A stretch of DNA of 64,000 bases from Bacteroidota bacterium (GTDB taxonomy: Bacteria; Bacteroidota; Bacteroidia; Cytophagales; Cyclobacteriaceae), in contig JAEZGH010000163.1 in the NCBI GenBank assembly GCA_023417065.1, positions 104,619 to 168,618 on the forward strand. Direction: 5' to 3'. This document shows positions 1 to 9,412 of the stretch, one piece after another. The notes beneath the pieces were generated by a model. That model saw only the letters and a program-made list of their open reading frames with translations, was not told the origin of the DNA and made no database searches. A program made the position numbers and the translations under genes. Numbering within the stretch: position 1 is the stretch's first letter; every line of letters starts with the position of its first letter.

Positions 1-1046
1 TTCAGAAGGAAATGGTCGTCAACATACCGCTCTTCAGCAATAATCTGAATGGGATCTTCCGCCAAAACGATTCGACCTTCCGCAGCAAGCTTGAATACCT
101 GCGCAATACGATTGAAACGCGCAACGGCGTAAAGAGCACTGCACTTTCGTCAAATGCCCCGGGACTCGGATCGGTATATCGCGGAACTATCCCTGAAGGT
201 TTCACCGCCGAAGACCACCTGTTTATTGCAAACCTCGCCGTGGATTTTGACTTCGTGGAAACCTATGGCATGGAGCTCGTGGCAGGGCGCACCTTCGACA
301 AGTCCTTCGGCACGGATCCCGCACAAGCCTTTATCGTGAACGAATCTGCCGTACGGGAATTTAACTGGGAGACACCGGAGAAGGCACTGGGCAAGACGAT
401 AAACCTGGAGGGCAAGGAAGGCAAAGTTATTGGCGTAGTGAAGGACTTCAACTTCTCTTCACTCACTACCCCTATATCGGCGCTGCTCATGGACATCGAA
501 CCCAACCAATACAGTACGCTGTCAGTGCGCTTTGAAAACACTGATATCCGGAGTTCAATTCCTGAAATTGAAACGATATGGAACGAAACATTCCCTGAGA
601 AGGCATTCGAATACACGTTCCTCGATGAACAGCTGGCGAGCCAGTACGACAACTTCCAGAATTTCGGTGCTATCGTTCAGGTCTTTACTCTCATCGCGAT
701 CCTGATCTCCTGTCTGGGAGTTTACGGGCTGGTTCTGTTCGTCGTTCAGCGCAAAGTGAAGGAGATTGGCGTCAGAAAAGTGCTGGGAGCCCGCGAAATT
801 CACATCCTGCGCCTGATTTGCGTTGACTTCCTCTGGCTGACAGTTGCGGGCTTTGTGATTGCGATACCCCTCTCGTATTACTTCCTTTCAAACTGGCTGA
901 AAAACTTCACCTATCGGACTTCTATCGATCCCATAAGCTATCTGATAAGCCTCGCTATCGTGTTAGTTGTCGTTGGACTCACGATCGGCTACAAAGCGTT
1001 GCGGGCTTCGCTGGCAAATCCTGTGGAGTCACTTCGCAGTGAGTAA
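1..1046 (+). CDS. FtsX/MacB-like ABC transporter permease, C-terminal part (5' end outside window)
   Basis: The frame is open from the first bases of the window (codons for Q-K-E precede the first visible ATG at 12), so the gene starts upstream. The visible part has a MacB-like periplasmic core (about residues 1-215) followed by an FtsX domain. That domain has three hydrophobic segments (near 660-745, 815-890 and 940-1005) and the motif KEIGVRKVLGAR typical of Bacteroidota FtsX permeases. Family members are usually about 800 aa with two such halves; this is the second half. They form an inner-membrane complex with a MacB-type ATPase that transmits force to the periplasm; the cargo is unknown. 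No ATPase is visible here. Confidence 0.9.
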   Translation, partial: QKEMVVNIPLFSNNLNGIFRQNDSTFRSKLEYLRNTIETRNGVKSTALSSNAPGLGSVYRGTIPEGFTAEDHLFIANLAVDFDFVETYGMELVAGRTFDKSFGTDPAQAFIVNESAVREFNWETPEKALGKTINLEGKEGKVIGVVKDFNFSSLTTPISALLMDIEPNQYSTLSVRFENTDIRSSIPEIETIWNETFPEKAFEYTFLDEQLASQYDNFQNFGAIVQVFTLIAILISCLGVYGLVLFVVQRKVKEIGVRKVLGAREIHILRLICVDFLWLTVAGFVIAIPLSYYFLSNWLKNFTYRTSIDPISYLISLAIVLVVVGLTIGYKALRASLANPVESLRSE

Positions 1047-1149
1047 TGGAAACAAAGCGTAGGGTATCGTTTGTTTCAGAACCCCGCGAGATAACAAAAT
1101 CTACCGCAATAATATCGTTTTAGTGAACCTCAAAGTCGTAGGCGGGGCT

Positions 1150-1157
1150 TACTTTTG
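1150..1157 (+). promoter_or_regulatory. Bacteroidota -7 promoter box TACTTTTG
   Basis: TACTTTTG matches the Bacteroidota primary sigma -7 consensus TAnnTTTG exactly. It lies 22 bases before the ATG of the 32-codon ORF at 1179, which predicts a transcript starting near 1164 with a very short leader. A clear -33 TTTG is not visible. Confidence 0.45.
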
Positions 1158-1178
1158 CTCCGGTCTGAATTACTTGTT

Positions 1179-1277
1179 ATGGAGAATCTGAAGCGAAAAA
1201 ACCGTTTAATGCTCTTCCTTGAGATAGCAATCTATCTGATTATCGCGGTTTCTGTTGCTTTACTGATTATTCTCTGA
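1179..1277 (+). CDS. Small single-pass membrane peptide, 32 aa, unknown function
   Basis: The ATG at 1179 opens 32 codons ending in TGA at 1275. The product starts with a basic stretch (MENLKRKNR), and from about residue 10 it is almost entirely hydrophobic, enough for one membrane helix, N-terminus inside by the positive-inside rule. An exact TAnnTTTG promoter box sits just upstream. I know no named family. The evidence for a gene is the promoter placement plus the amphipathic-then-hydrophobic composition. A chance ORF remains possible. Confidence 0.4.
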   Translation: MENLKRKNRLMLFLEIAIYLIIAVSVALLIIL

Positions 1278-1518
1278 TCCATTTCCCATGAGATCCCCTT
1301 CGTACCGGGAATCCTGATTTTCCGGGTCCTTTAACATGCGGTCAATTTTCACCGGATAGCGGTAGTTAACAATATCGGCCCTAGTATGAAACAAATGGCT
1401 ACCCCCAGTTAACCACATGACACCCTATCCTGAACAATTTTATACCCTCCGGCGGTACCCTATAGGCTAAATTTATGCAACCGATTTCGAAAAACCATCT
1501 TCGACATCCGGTTGCGAA

Positions 1519-4368
1519 ATGAAGCTGAACCTTAACCTCAACCTCAATCTTTCCAGTTTTCTTGTTCTAGCTCTTTTAAGCGGAGGAATGCTGTCCTCCT
1601 GCTCTGAGAAGAACGCCCGGTATGACCTTGTTGACAATGGCGTGGTCGTCAATATCGACCACAACGGAGCGCGTAAAATCCGGCTTCTGGCCGTTTCCGA
1701 CGACATCATCAGGGTCTCCGCAACACCTGGCGAGTTCGCCTCAGCCGAAAGCCTCATTACCATTCCGGTGGATGGCAAGCCCAATGTCCGTGTTGAAGAA
1801 TCCGAGGGGGCTGTCGTACTGAAGACGACCACCCTACAGGCGCGGGTAGACAACAAAACGGGGGAAGTAACCTTTCTGGATAAGTCGGGTGCGACCATCC
1901 TCCGCGAAAAACAAGGCGGCGGAAAGGAATTCAAGCCTTCCTCTGAAGTTCCCGGGCGTTACCAGATCCGGCAGATTTTCGAATCTCCGGCGGATGAAGC
2001 CTTCTACGGACTGGGAGGTCATCAAAACGGTCAGATGAACTACAAGAACGACGACGTCGACCTCGTTCAGCACAACATCGTCGACATAGTACCTTTTGTA
2101 TACTCCAGCCGGAACTACGGAATCCTTTGGGACAACTACTCCATTTCAAAGTTCGGCGACCCCCGGGAATATCTGCCCCTGTCAGGTCTGCAACTCTTTA
2201 ATAAGGAAGGGCAGGAAGGTGGGCTTACCGCTACTTATTTCGTCCGTGAGAAGGTTGTAAAAACCGCCACAGAAGACAGAATCGAATACGAATACCTTGA
2301 AACGCCGCAGGTGGATCAATTCCCAAAGGATATTGCCAACGAGGGAAAGATCACCTGGGAAGGAACGTTCGCCTCTGAAGTGGAGGGCGATCACAAGTTT
2401 CTGTTTTATTCCTCCGGTTATCTGAAGGTGTGGATTGACGGCAAACTGATTCTTGACAACTGGCGTCAGAACTGGAATCCGTGGACTAATAAGTTCCGCG
2501 TGCCGCTCCGCAAAGGTGAAAAGAAACCGATTCGCATTGAGTGGATACCTCAGGGAGGATATCTCGCCGTTAAACACCTCGACCCGATTTCAGCAGAGGA
2601 ACAAAGCCGGCTTTCCCTGCAGTCAGACGTGGCAAGTCAGATTGATTACTACTTTATAAAAGGAGAAAACGCTGATCAGGTAATCAGCGGGTATCGCACC
2701 GTCACTGGCAAGGCACCCATCGTTCCCAAGTGGGCAATGGGCTTCTGGCAAAGCCGTGAACGCTACCGCAATCAGGCTGAATTGATCGATGTGGTTAAAG
2801 AATACCGGAAGCGCCGAATTCCGCTTGATAACATCGTACTCGACTGGCAATACTGGAAGGATCCGGAATGGGGATCACATGAGTTTGATGAGACGCGTTT
2901 CCCTGATCCCAGGGGCATGATCGACCAGCTTCACAAGGAGCTGCATACCAATCTGATGATTTCCGTATGGCCCAAGTTCAACGTCGGTACAGAACATTAC
3001 AATGAGCTGGATGCAAATGGATTTCTCTTCAAGCGAAATGTGGAGAAGAAACGCAAAGACTGGGTGGGCGTTGGATACGAGTCGACGTTCTACGATCCTT
3101 TTAATCCTGAAGCCGGAAAAATGTTCTGGTCGCAGCTTGATGAACACCTCAACAGCATTGGTGTCGACGCATGGTGGCTGGATGCCACGGAACCCGACAT
3201 GCATTCCAATCTTTCGCTCGAAGAAAGAAAGCTCAACATGAGCCCGACAGCCCTGGGGCCAGGCGCAGAATATTTCAATGCCTATTCACTTATGAATGCT
3301 AAGGGCGTTTATGAAGGACAACGGCGGTCCAGCCCCGATAAACGAGTGTTCATTCTAACGCGGTCGGCATACGCAGGACAGCAACGCTATGGTGCTGTGA
3401 CCTGGAGTGGTGACATCGTTTCACGGTGGAGCGACTTCAAGGACCAGATTGCCACAGGCATTAACTTCTCCCTTTCAGGAATACCATACTGGACAATGGA
3501 CATTGGAGGTTTCGCTGTTGAGAGACGGTATGAAAATCCCAACGAAAAAGATCTGAAAGAATGGCGCGAGCTCAATACACGGTGGTTCCAGTTTGGAGCG
3601 TTCTGTCCCATCTTCCGCTCACACGGCCAGTATCCGTTCCGAGAGATTTTCAACATTGCGCCAGCTGAACATCCTGCCTACAAGAGCATGGTCTATTACA
3701 CAAATCTGCGGTACAGGCTGATGCCATATCTCTACTCGCTGGCGGGAAGCAGCTATCACGACGACTACACGATTATGCGTGGTTTGATCATGGATTTTGC
3801 CGACGACCCGCGTGTAAAAAATATCGCAGATCAATACATGCTCGGACCTTCCATAATGGTGAATCCTGTTTATCAGTATGGAGCGACATCGCGGAGTGTG
3901 TATCTGCCTGCGTCGTCGGCATGGTTCGATTTCTATACAGGTGAGTTTTTCAAAGGCGGGCAAACGCTGGATGCAAAGGCACCCTATGAGCGAATTCCCT
4001 TGTACGTAAAAGCAGGCTCAATACTCCCGATGGGGCCCGAGTTGCAATACACTGACGAAAAGCCCGCGGATCCCGTTACGCTCTATGTATTCACAGGTTC
4101 GGACGCAACGTTTACGCTGTATGAAGATGAGGGCACAAACTACAACTACGAAAACGGAATGTTCTCGAAGATACGGATGGATTATGAAGACGAAACAAAA
4201 GTCTTGACTATCAATCAGCGCGAGGGCAACTATAAAGGCATGCCGGGGGAACGGACCTTCCGGATAGTTTGGGTTAAGACAGATCATCCTGCGGGAGGCA
4301 GCCTTGAAAGCTTGCCTTCCCAGGAGATCCGTTATCGTGGAGAAATGATAGCCATAAACCTGAAATAA
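1519..4368 (+). CDS. GH31 family glycosidase with PA14 insert, probable alpha-xylosidase lipoprotein
   Basis: 949 aa. The N-terminus is a lipoprotein signal with lipobox LSSC. An N-terminal beta-sandwich follows, interrupted by a PA14 domain (about residues 275-355), then the GH31 TIM barrel from about 395. In WWLDATEPD the catalytic nucleophile is D555; D632 in WSGDI is the likely acid/base. PA14-containing GH31 enzymes such as Cellvibrio CjXyl31A are alpha-xylosidases acting on xyloglucan oligosaccharides, so that specificity is inferred here. It opens the SusCD locus and would act in the periplasm or at the outer membrane. The signal peptide contains an unusual NLNLNLNL run coded by a hexanucleotide repeat at 1528-1551. 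Alpha-glucosidase activity is the alternative. Confidence 0.93.
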   Translation: MKLNLNLNLNLSSFLVLALLSGGMLSSCSEKNARYDLVDNGVVVNIDHNGARKIRLLAVSDDIIRVSATPGEFASAESLITIPVDGKPNVRVEESEGAVVLKTTTLQARVDNKTGEVTFLDKSGATILREKQGGGKEFKPSSEVPGRYQIRQIFESPADEAFYGLGGHQNGQMNYKNDDVDLVQHNIVDIVPFVYSSRNYGILWDNYSISKFGDPREYLPLSGLQLFNKEGQEGGLTATYFVREKVVKTATEDRIEYEYLETPQVDQFPKDIANEGKITWEGTFASEVEGDHKFLFYSSGYLKVWIDGKLILDNWRQNWNPWTNKFRVPLRKGEKKPIRIEWIPQGGYLAVKHLDPISAEEQSRLSLQSDVASQIDYYFIKGENADQVISGYRTVTGKAPIVPKWAMGFWQSRERYRNQAELIDVVKEYRKRRIPLDNIVLDWQYWKDPEWGSHEFDETRFPDPRGMIDQLHKELHTNLMISVWPKFNVGTEHYNELDANGFLFKRNVEKKRKDWVGVGYESTFYDPFNPEAGKMFWSQLDEHLNSIGVDAWWLDATEPDMHSNLSLEERKLNMSPTALGPGAEYFNAYSLMNAKGVYEGQRRSSPDKRVFILTRSAYAGQQRYGAVTWSGDIVSRWSDFKDQIATGINFSLSGIPYWTMDIGGFAVERRYENPNEKDLKEWRELNTRWFQFGAFCPIFRSHGQYPFREIFNIAPAEHPAYKSMVYYTNLRYRLMPYLYSLAGSSYHDDYTIMRGLIMDFADDPRVKNIADQYMLGPSIMVNPVYQYGATSRSVYLPASSAWFDFYTGEFFKGGQTLDAKAPYERIPLYVKAGSILPMGPELQYTDEKPADPVTLYVFTGSDATFTLYEDEGTNYNYENGMFSKIRMDYEDETKVLTINQREGNYKGMPGERTFRIVWVKTDHPAGGSLESLPSQEIRYRGEMIAINLK

Positions 4369-4427
4369 GACATTAACCTCTCACCGGGGTTGATCAAAAC
4401 CATAAACTAAAAACTCAAACAAAAACA

Positions 4428-7400
4428 ATGAAGATGAAAAAAATCTACAGAGGCATTCTTCGAATCGCTTCCGTGTTTTTGTTGCTGCTGTGGGTGAGTA
4501 CGGTGTACTCCCAATCACGGGCGGTGACAGGAACCGTGACAGACGAGTCGAATTCCCCAATGCCAGGGGTCAACGTGATCATCAAGGGCACGACTGTGGG
4601 AACAACCACAGACGTGAACGGAAACTTCACACTTCAAGCCAACAGTGGTGATGTGATTGTTGTTTCATTCATAGGGTACACACCTCAGGAGGTGGTTGTT
4701 GGAAATCAGACACGCATCGACTTCAGACTACAGGAAGACGTCGCCACGCTGCAGGAAGTTGTAGTTGTCGGGTATGGTGTTCAGAAGCGAAGTGACCTTA
4801 CGGGTGCGATATCCTCCGTTAGTGGGGAAGACGTAAGGCAGTCGATTTCTACGAGCTTTGACCAGGCTCTCCAGGGACGTGTAGCCGGTGTTCAGATCAC
4901 GCAAAACACAGGTCAGCCCGGTGGCGCGGTGTCAATGCGTATCCGCGGTACTACCTCTCTTACCGGTAGCAGTGAACCTCTCTACGTAATCGATGGTATC
5001 CAGGTCGGCGGTAATGCGCAAGGCATTGCAGGTTTCGACTGGCAGGGTGGTGCAGGTGGGCAGCAGACCGGAGCGGTTAACCCTCTGGCTTCCGTGAACC
5101 CGAATGATATCGAAAGCATCGAAGTTCTCAAGGATGCATCGGCGACAGCGATCTACGGATCACGTGCTGCCAATGGTGTTGTGATTATTACGACAAAACG
5201 CGGTAAAAAAGGAACATCGCAGCTTAGCTACAATGGCTATTATGCGATCCAGGATGTCTATAAGACATTTGATATGATGACGCTGCCTGAATATGCAGCG
5301 TATAACAATGAGGTTGCCCAGGAGGTTGAATCTATAACTGCAAACCCTCGTTTCGCAGATCCAAGTTTGCTTGGCCGCGGAACAGACTGGCAGGCCGCGA
5401 TCTTCCAGCCTGCACCGATGCAGAGTCATAACCTTACCCTTACCGGTGGATTGGAAAATATCCGCTACATGATCTCGGGCGGATTTATGCAGCAGGATGG
5501 TATTGTGATCGGATCGGATTTCGAAAGATATAACACGCGTATCAACGTGGAAAGTACCGTCCGCAAAGGTCTGGATGTCGGAATGAACCTGGCAGTTTCG
5601 AGACGTAATGAAACCATCACCCTGAATGACGGTGGTGACGGTGTTATTTCTCAGGCGGCTCAGATGCCTCCTCATATTCCTGTCAGAGATTTCAACGGAA
5701 ACTTTGCAGGTCCTGATCAGCAAAACGCTTCTGCACAAATCAGCTCGAACCCTGTGGGGTTAGCATTGCTTCGGAACAACACGGTGCTGAATAACCGCGT
5801 AATGGCAAACCTTTATGGTGATGTCCAAATTATTGAGGGACTTAAATTCAGATCGGAAGTTTCGGCAGACTTCGGTTCGACCAAAAACAATGCTTTCCAG
5901 CCGAGTTATAACTGGGGTCGCGGTATCAGCAACCCGATCAGCCGTCTCGCGGTTCGGAACGACGAGAACTTCTTCTGGCTTTGGAAGAACTACGCAACAT
6001 ACACGAAGCAGTTTGGCGGACATGATCTGACAGCGATGGCAGGTATGGAAGCGCAGAAGAGCACATACGAAGGTGTTACTGCGTTTAAATTCAATGTGCC
6101 AAACGACATCCCTACAATGAACCAGGGTGACGCTGCAAGTATGCAGAACACAGGTTATAAAGCATGGAACTCGCTGGCGTCATACTTCGCCCGTGTCAAC
6201 TATTCGTTCAACGATCGCTATCTGCTGACAGCAACAATCCGCCGCGACGGTTCATCAAGATTCGGTTCTGAGAGACGCTGGGGATGGTTTCCTTCAGCAT
6301 CCCTTGGATGGAAACTCAACCAGGAAGATTTCCTTGCTTCAGTTAATGCCATCAGCAACCTGAAACTCCGCGCAGGCTGGGGTATGACAGGTAACGAGAA
6401 TATCGGTAACTACGGCTTCGGTTCGAGCCTTGTTACGGAGCTATCTGCTTTCGGAAACGCTGTTCGAAATTCACAATACTCCAACCCGATGCTTCAGTGG
6501 GAAGCAACGACTCAATATAACATTGGTATAGATCTCGGTTTGCTTGACGATCGGATTACGATGTCGGTAGATGCATATCTTAAGGATACCGACAACCTTC
6601 TGTTGCGCATGGTTCTGCCCGCAACCTTCGGTAACATGGTGGCTGGTCCATACGCAAACGTAGGCCGGATGGAAAACAAAGGTATTGAATTGGTTGTCAG
6701 TTCAGTTAACATCGACAAAGGTAAACTGAGATGGTCGACCAACGCCAACGTAACGATCAACAGAAACACAGTTAAAGAACTCGCCGGAGCAGCACTTCGG
6801 GAAAATATCTACTGGTATACCGGTTTCCAGAATGCAACAATGACCGATGTGGGTTATCCCGTAGGTCAGTTCTATGGCTATGTAGCTGAAGGTATCTTCA
6901 CGTCAAAAGAGGAAATCCAGAACCATGCCGTTCAGATCGCCGGACCTGATGGACGTAACCTCATCGAAAGAACTACAGGCGTGTGGCTTGGTGATATGAA
7001 GTGGAAGGATATCAATGGCGACGGTGTTATCAACAGTGACGACCGGACCGTAATCGGTGATCCTAACCCCGACTGGACATTTGGTCTCAACAACACGTTC
7101 AGGTACGGACCGTTCACCCTTGATGTATTTGTTATGGGAACCATTGGTGGTGATATCTTGAACTACTCACGTGCACGTAACGAACAAATGGTTACCATCT
7201 TCGACAACCAGGCACGTTCAGTGGTTAACAGAGCGCAGACAAGACTCAAGCCGGGTGGCACAGATGTCAACAATATTGATCACGTCGAACTGATCAATCC
7301 CAATACCAATATGCCGCGTTTCGATAATGGTGGAGAAAACTCCAACCACCATATGTCTACACGCTGGATAGAAGACGGAACCTTTGTACGGATTCAGAAC

Positions 7401-7622
7401 CTTCGTCTGGGCTACGACGTGCCGTCATCGCTTCTTTCGAAGGTTGGCATTTCACGGGTACAGGTATATGGAAACATTCAGAACCTGGCAACATTCACCA
7501 ACTATTCAGGACTTGACCCTCAGATTGGTGCGTTCAATCAAAGCCCGTTGATGCAGAATGTCGATCTGGGTCGCTACCCTGCACCCCGTGTGTATACACT
7601 TGGATTAAACATCGATTTCTAA
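4428..7622 (+). CDS. susC: SusC/RagA family TonB-linked outer membrane receptor
   Basis: 1064 aa. A signal peptide ends near residue 29 (VYSQS). Next come a carboxypeptidase-regulatory-like beta domain (about 30-105, GTVTDESNSPMPGVNV), the SusC signature LQEVVVVGYGVQKRSDLTGA, a plug domain with YVIDGIQVGG and VLKDASATAIYGSRAANGV, and a long beta barrel ending in a phenylalanine (LGLNIDF). Together with SusD it imports oligosaccharides across the outer membrane using TonB energy. The stop codon is 20 bases before the SusD start, so the two are co-transcribed. Start chosen at ATG 4428; a second in-frame ATG lies two codons later. Confidence 0.96.
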   Translation: MKMKKIYRGILRIASVFLLLLWVSTVYSQSRAVTGTVTDESNSPMPGVNVIIKGTTVGTTTDVNGNFTLQANSGDVIVVSFIGYTPQEVVVGNQTRIDFRLQEDVATLQEVVVVGYGVQKRSDLTGAISSVSGEDVRQSISTSFDQALQGRVAGVQITQNTGQPGGAVSMRIRGTTSLTGSSEPLYVIDGIQVGGNAQGIAGFDWQGGAGGQQTGAVNPLASVNPNDIESIEVLKDASATAIYGSRAANGVVIITTKRGKKGTSQLSYNGYYAIQDVYKTFDMMTLPEYAAYNNEVAQEVESITANPRFADPSLLGRGTDWQAAIFQPAPMQSHNLTLTGGLENIRYMISGGFMQQDGIVIGSDFERYNTRINVESTVRKGLDVGMNLAVSRRNETITLNDGGDGVISQAAQMPPHIPVRDFNGNFAGPDQQNASAQISSNPVGLALLRNNTVLNNRVMANLYGDVQIIEGLKFRSEVSADFGSTKNNAFQPSYNWGRGISNPISRLAVRNDENFFWLWKNYATYTKQFGGHDLTAMAGMEAQKSTYEGVTAFKFNVPNDIPTMNQGDAASMQNTGYKAWNSLASYFARVNYSFNDRYLLTATIRRDGSSRFGSERRWGWFPSASLGWKLNQEDFLASVNAISNLKLRAGWGMTGNENIGNYGFGSSLVTELSAFGNAVRNSQYSNPMLQWEATTQYNIGIDLGLLDDRITMSVDAYLKDTDNLLLRMVLPATFGNMVAGPYANVGRMENKGIELVVSSVNIDKGKLRWSTNANVTINRNTVKELAGAALRENIYWYTGFQNATMTDVGYPVGQFYGYVAEGIFTSKEEIQNHAVQIAGPDGRNLIERTTGVWLGDMKWKDINGDGVINSDDRTVIGDPNPDWTFGLNNTFRYGPFTLDVFVMGTIGGDILNYSRARNEQMVTIFDNQARSVVNRAQTRLKPGGTDVNNIDHVELINPNTNMPRFDNGGENSNHHMSTRWIEDGTFVRIQNLRLGYDVPSSLLSKVGISRVQVYGNIQNLATFTNYSGLDPQIGAFNQSPLMQNVDLGRYPAPRVYTLGLNIDF

Positions 7623-7641
7623 TTTGATAACATTGAATTCA

Positions 7642-9402
7642 ATGAAAAGATATATTAAACATATTCTGGCAACGGTGCTCATATTCTCTATGAGTGCATG
7701 TTCCGAGGATTTCCTTGAGTTCGCGCCCCAGGATCAGGCTGCTGTGAACAACTGGTACCGTACGCGCGGGGAAATCCGACAAGCTACTGCGTCCCTTTAT
7801 GGACGTCCCTGGTGGGGTTATACCGACGTGTTTCAGTGGGTGGCAGGCGATCTTCTTCCTGGTGATGTGTTGCACGACTGGGATGAAGAGGGTGCATTCT
7901 TTATGGTTTCGCACAACGAGTCCAACAGACACCTCCTCGACGGATGGAGATCCCTTTACGATGTTATCTCTTATGCAAACCTGATCATCGATGACATGCC
8001 AAATATTGCTTCTGGTTATGGCGTTGCCCCGGAAGCTATCAACGCTGGCCTCGGTGAAGCGCGATTCTTCCGCGCTATTGCATACTTTCAGCTGGCTGAG
8101 TACTTCGGCGACGTTCCTATCGTGGAGAACCCTGCTGCACTTGTAAGTGCGAACAACCTGCAACTTCCGAGACACCTGGTTAGCGACATATATGAATTTA
8201 TTCGCAGAGATCTCGTTTTTGCAGCGGAAAACCTGCCTGCATCTGATGATCCCGGTCGCGTAACATCGTGGGCTGCCAAAGGTATGCTGGCAAAACTGCA
8301 CGTAACGATCGGTCAGCGGAAAGTTGGAAATTCTTCGTTCCCTTCTGCTACTGCCGATGATTTTGCTGCTGCAGCTTCGTATGCCGCTGATGTGATCAAC
8401 AACAGCGGACTTTCGCTGTTCAGTGATTACGAAGCAATGTTCCAGGTTAAGAATGAACACAACCCTGAGATTCTGTTTGCGATTGAATGTATCAACGGTG
8501 GTTGGGGTTTTGGAAGCAGCAGACAAGCGCGCTTTGCCCGTCACGTTGAAATCACCGGCGACGGCACTGCCTGGGGCGGTGGTAAATGCATGACTGTAGA
8601 TTACATCAAAACTCTTGAAACAAATGCCGAGGGTAATAACGATCTTCGTCAGCGCGCAATCTATTCTAAAAACGGTGACTACTACGATTACATCGCAACG
8701 GAAAACGGTGGTTATACCTATGAGATTGTAGTGCGTGACGCTGAAGAAAATCAGCTCAACGGCGCGACTCCTTCACTTACCAGTCTGAAGAAGTACATCG
8801 TAGGTAACGACAAGGATCACGGCTTCGCGATCACCAACCAGGATTCCCCCATGAACATCTACATGCTTCGTCTCGCCGATGTATATCTGCTTTATGCAGA
8901 AGCATTGCTGGGCGCAAACGCTGAGCTTTCATCAGGCCCTGGATATGATGCCTATCTCGCAGTGCGGCAGCGTGCGGGTCTCGCTGCTCCCGCAGACGGA
9001 TCAATGAGTTTCGCTGACCTTATGAATGAACGCCGTGTGGAGTTCGGTCTTGAATCACAAAGCTGGCTTGACATCAAACGCCGCTACTACAGAAACCCGG
9101 ACGAGACACTTGCATATCTCAATTCCCGTGGACGGGCTGCACAATATCGCAAGATCACAAACAACACTACTGGTGAGAATGATCCTTCTGCCTATGAGTT
9201 GGTGTATTCGTCTGAGGACAAAACGACTCCGGTATCTATTCCGCCTGATGCTTACGTGGGCGTGGGTAGCCGTTCTGAGAACACGAATACACTTAGTGTA
9301 AATGCGTTCTCGCATAACACGATGGTACTGCCCGTTCCTGTGACCGAGATTGTTGCCAATCCAAAGCTCAGAGAAGAACCAGTATCGTTTGAGTTTAACT
9401 AA
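7642..9402 (+). CDS. susD: SusD/RagB family nutrient-binding outer membrane lipoprotein
   Basis: The ATG at 7642 is preferred over the TTG at 7624 because it opens a lipoprotein signal, MKRYIKHILATVLIFSMSAC, with cleavage before the Cys. The 586-aa product has the SusD pattern: the early FLEFAPQDQ segment, TPR-like helices including GEARFFRAIAYFQLAEYFGDVP, and the C-terminal YMLRLADVYLLYAEALL and LMNERRVEFGLESQSWLDIKR. It is the surface lid that binds glycan over the SusC barrel directly upstream. Specificity cannot be read from the sequence, but the neighbouring GH31 and GH3 enzymes point to a xylose/glucose-containing glycan. Confidence 0.95.
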   Translation: MKRYIKHILATVLIFSMSACSEDFLEFAPQDQAAVNNWYRTRGEIRQATASLYGRPWWGYTDVFQWVAGDLLPGDVLHDWDEEGAFFMVSHNESNRHLLDGWRSLYDVISYANLIIDDMPNIASGYGVAPEAINAGLGEARFFRAIAYFQLAEYFGDVPIVENPAALVSANNLQLPRHLVSDIYEFIRRDLVFAAENLPASDDPGRVTSWAAKGMLAKLHVTIGQRKVGNSSFPSATADDFAAAASYAADVINNSGLSLFSDYEAMFQVKNEHNPEILFAIECINGGWGFGSSRQARFARHVEITGDGTAWGGGKCMTVDYIKTLETNAEGNNDLRQRAIYSKNGDYYDYIATENGGYTYEIVVRDAEENQLNGATPSLTSLKKYIVGNDKDHGFAITNQDSPMNIYMLRLADVYLLYAEALLGANAELSSGPGYDAYLAVRQRAGLAAPADGSMSFADLMNERRVEFGLESQSWLDIKRRYYRNPDETLAYLNSRGRAAQYRKITNNTTGENDPSAYELVYSSEDKTTPVSIPPDAYVGVGSRSENTNTLSVNAFSHNTMVLPVPVTEIVANPKLREEPVSFEFN

Positions 9403-9412
9403 TAAAGGGTTT

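Larger units (their letters stand above)
1047..1518. other. Intergenic region before the GH31 gene
   Basis: The 472-bp gap holds an inverted repeat just after the permease (GAAACAAA at 1049-1056 and TTTGTTTC at 1070-1077) that has no T-tract, so it is only a possible mRNA 3'-end structure. It also holds a promoter box and a 32-codon membrane ORF, listed separately. In 1278-1518 I see no further gene. The sequence TAAATTTA at 1468-1475 resembles the TAnnTTTG box but lacks its final G, so a GH31 promoter there is only a guess. Confidence 0.5.
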
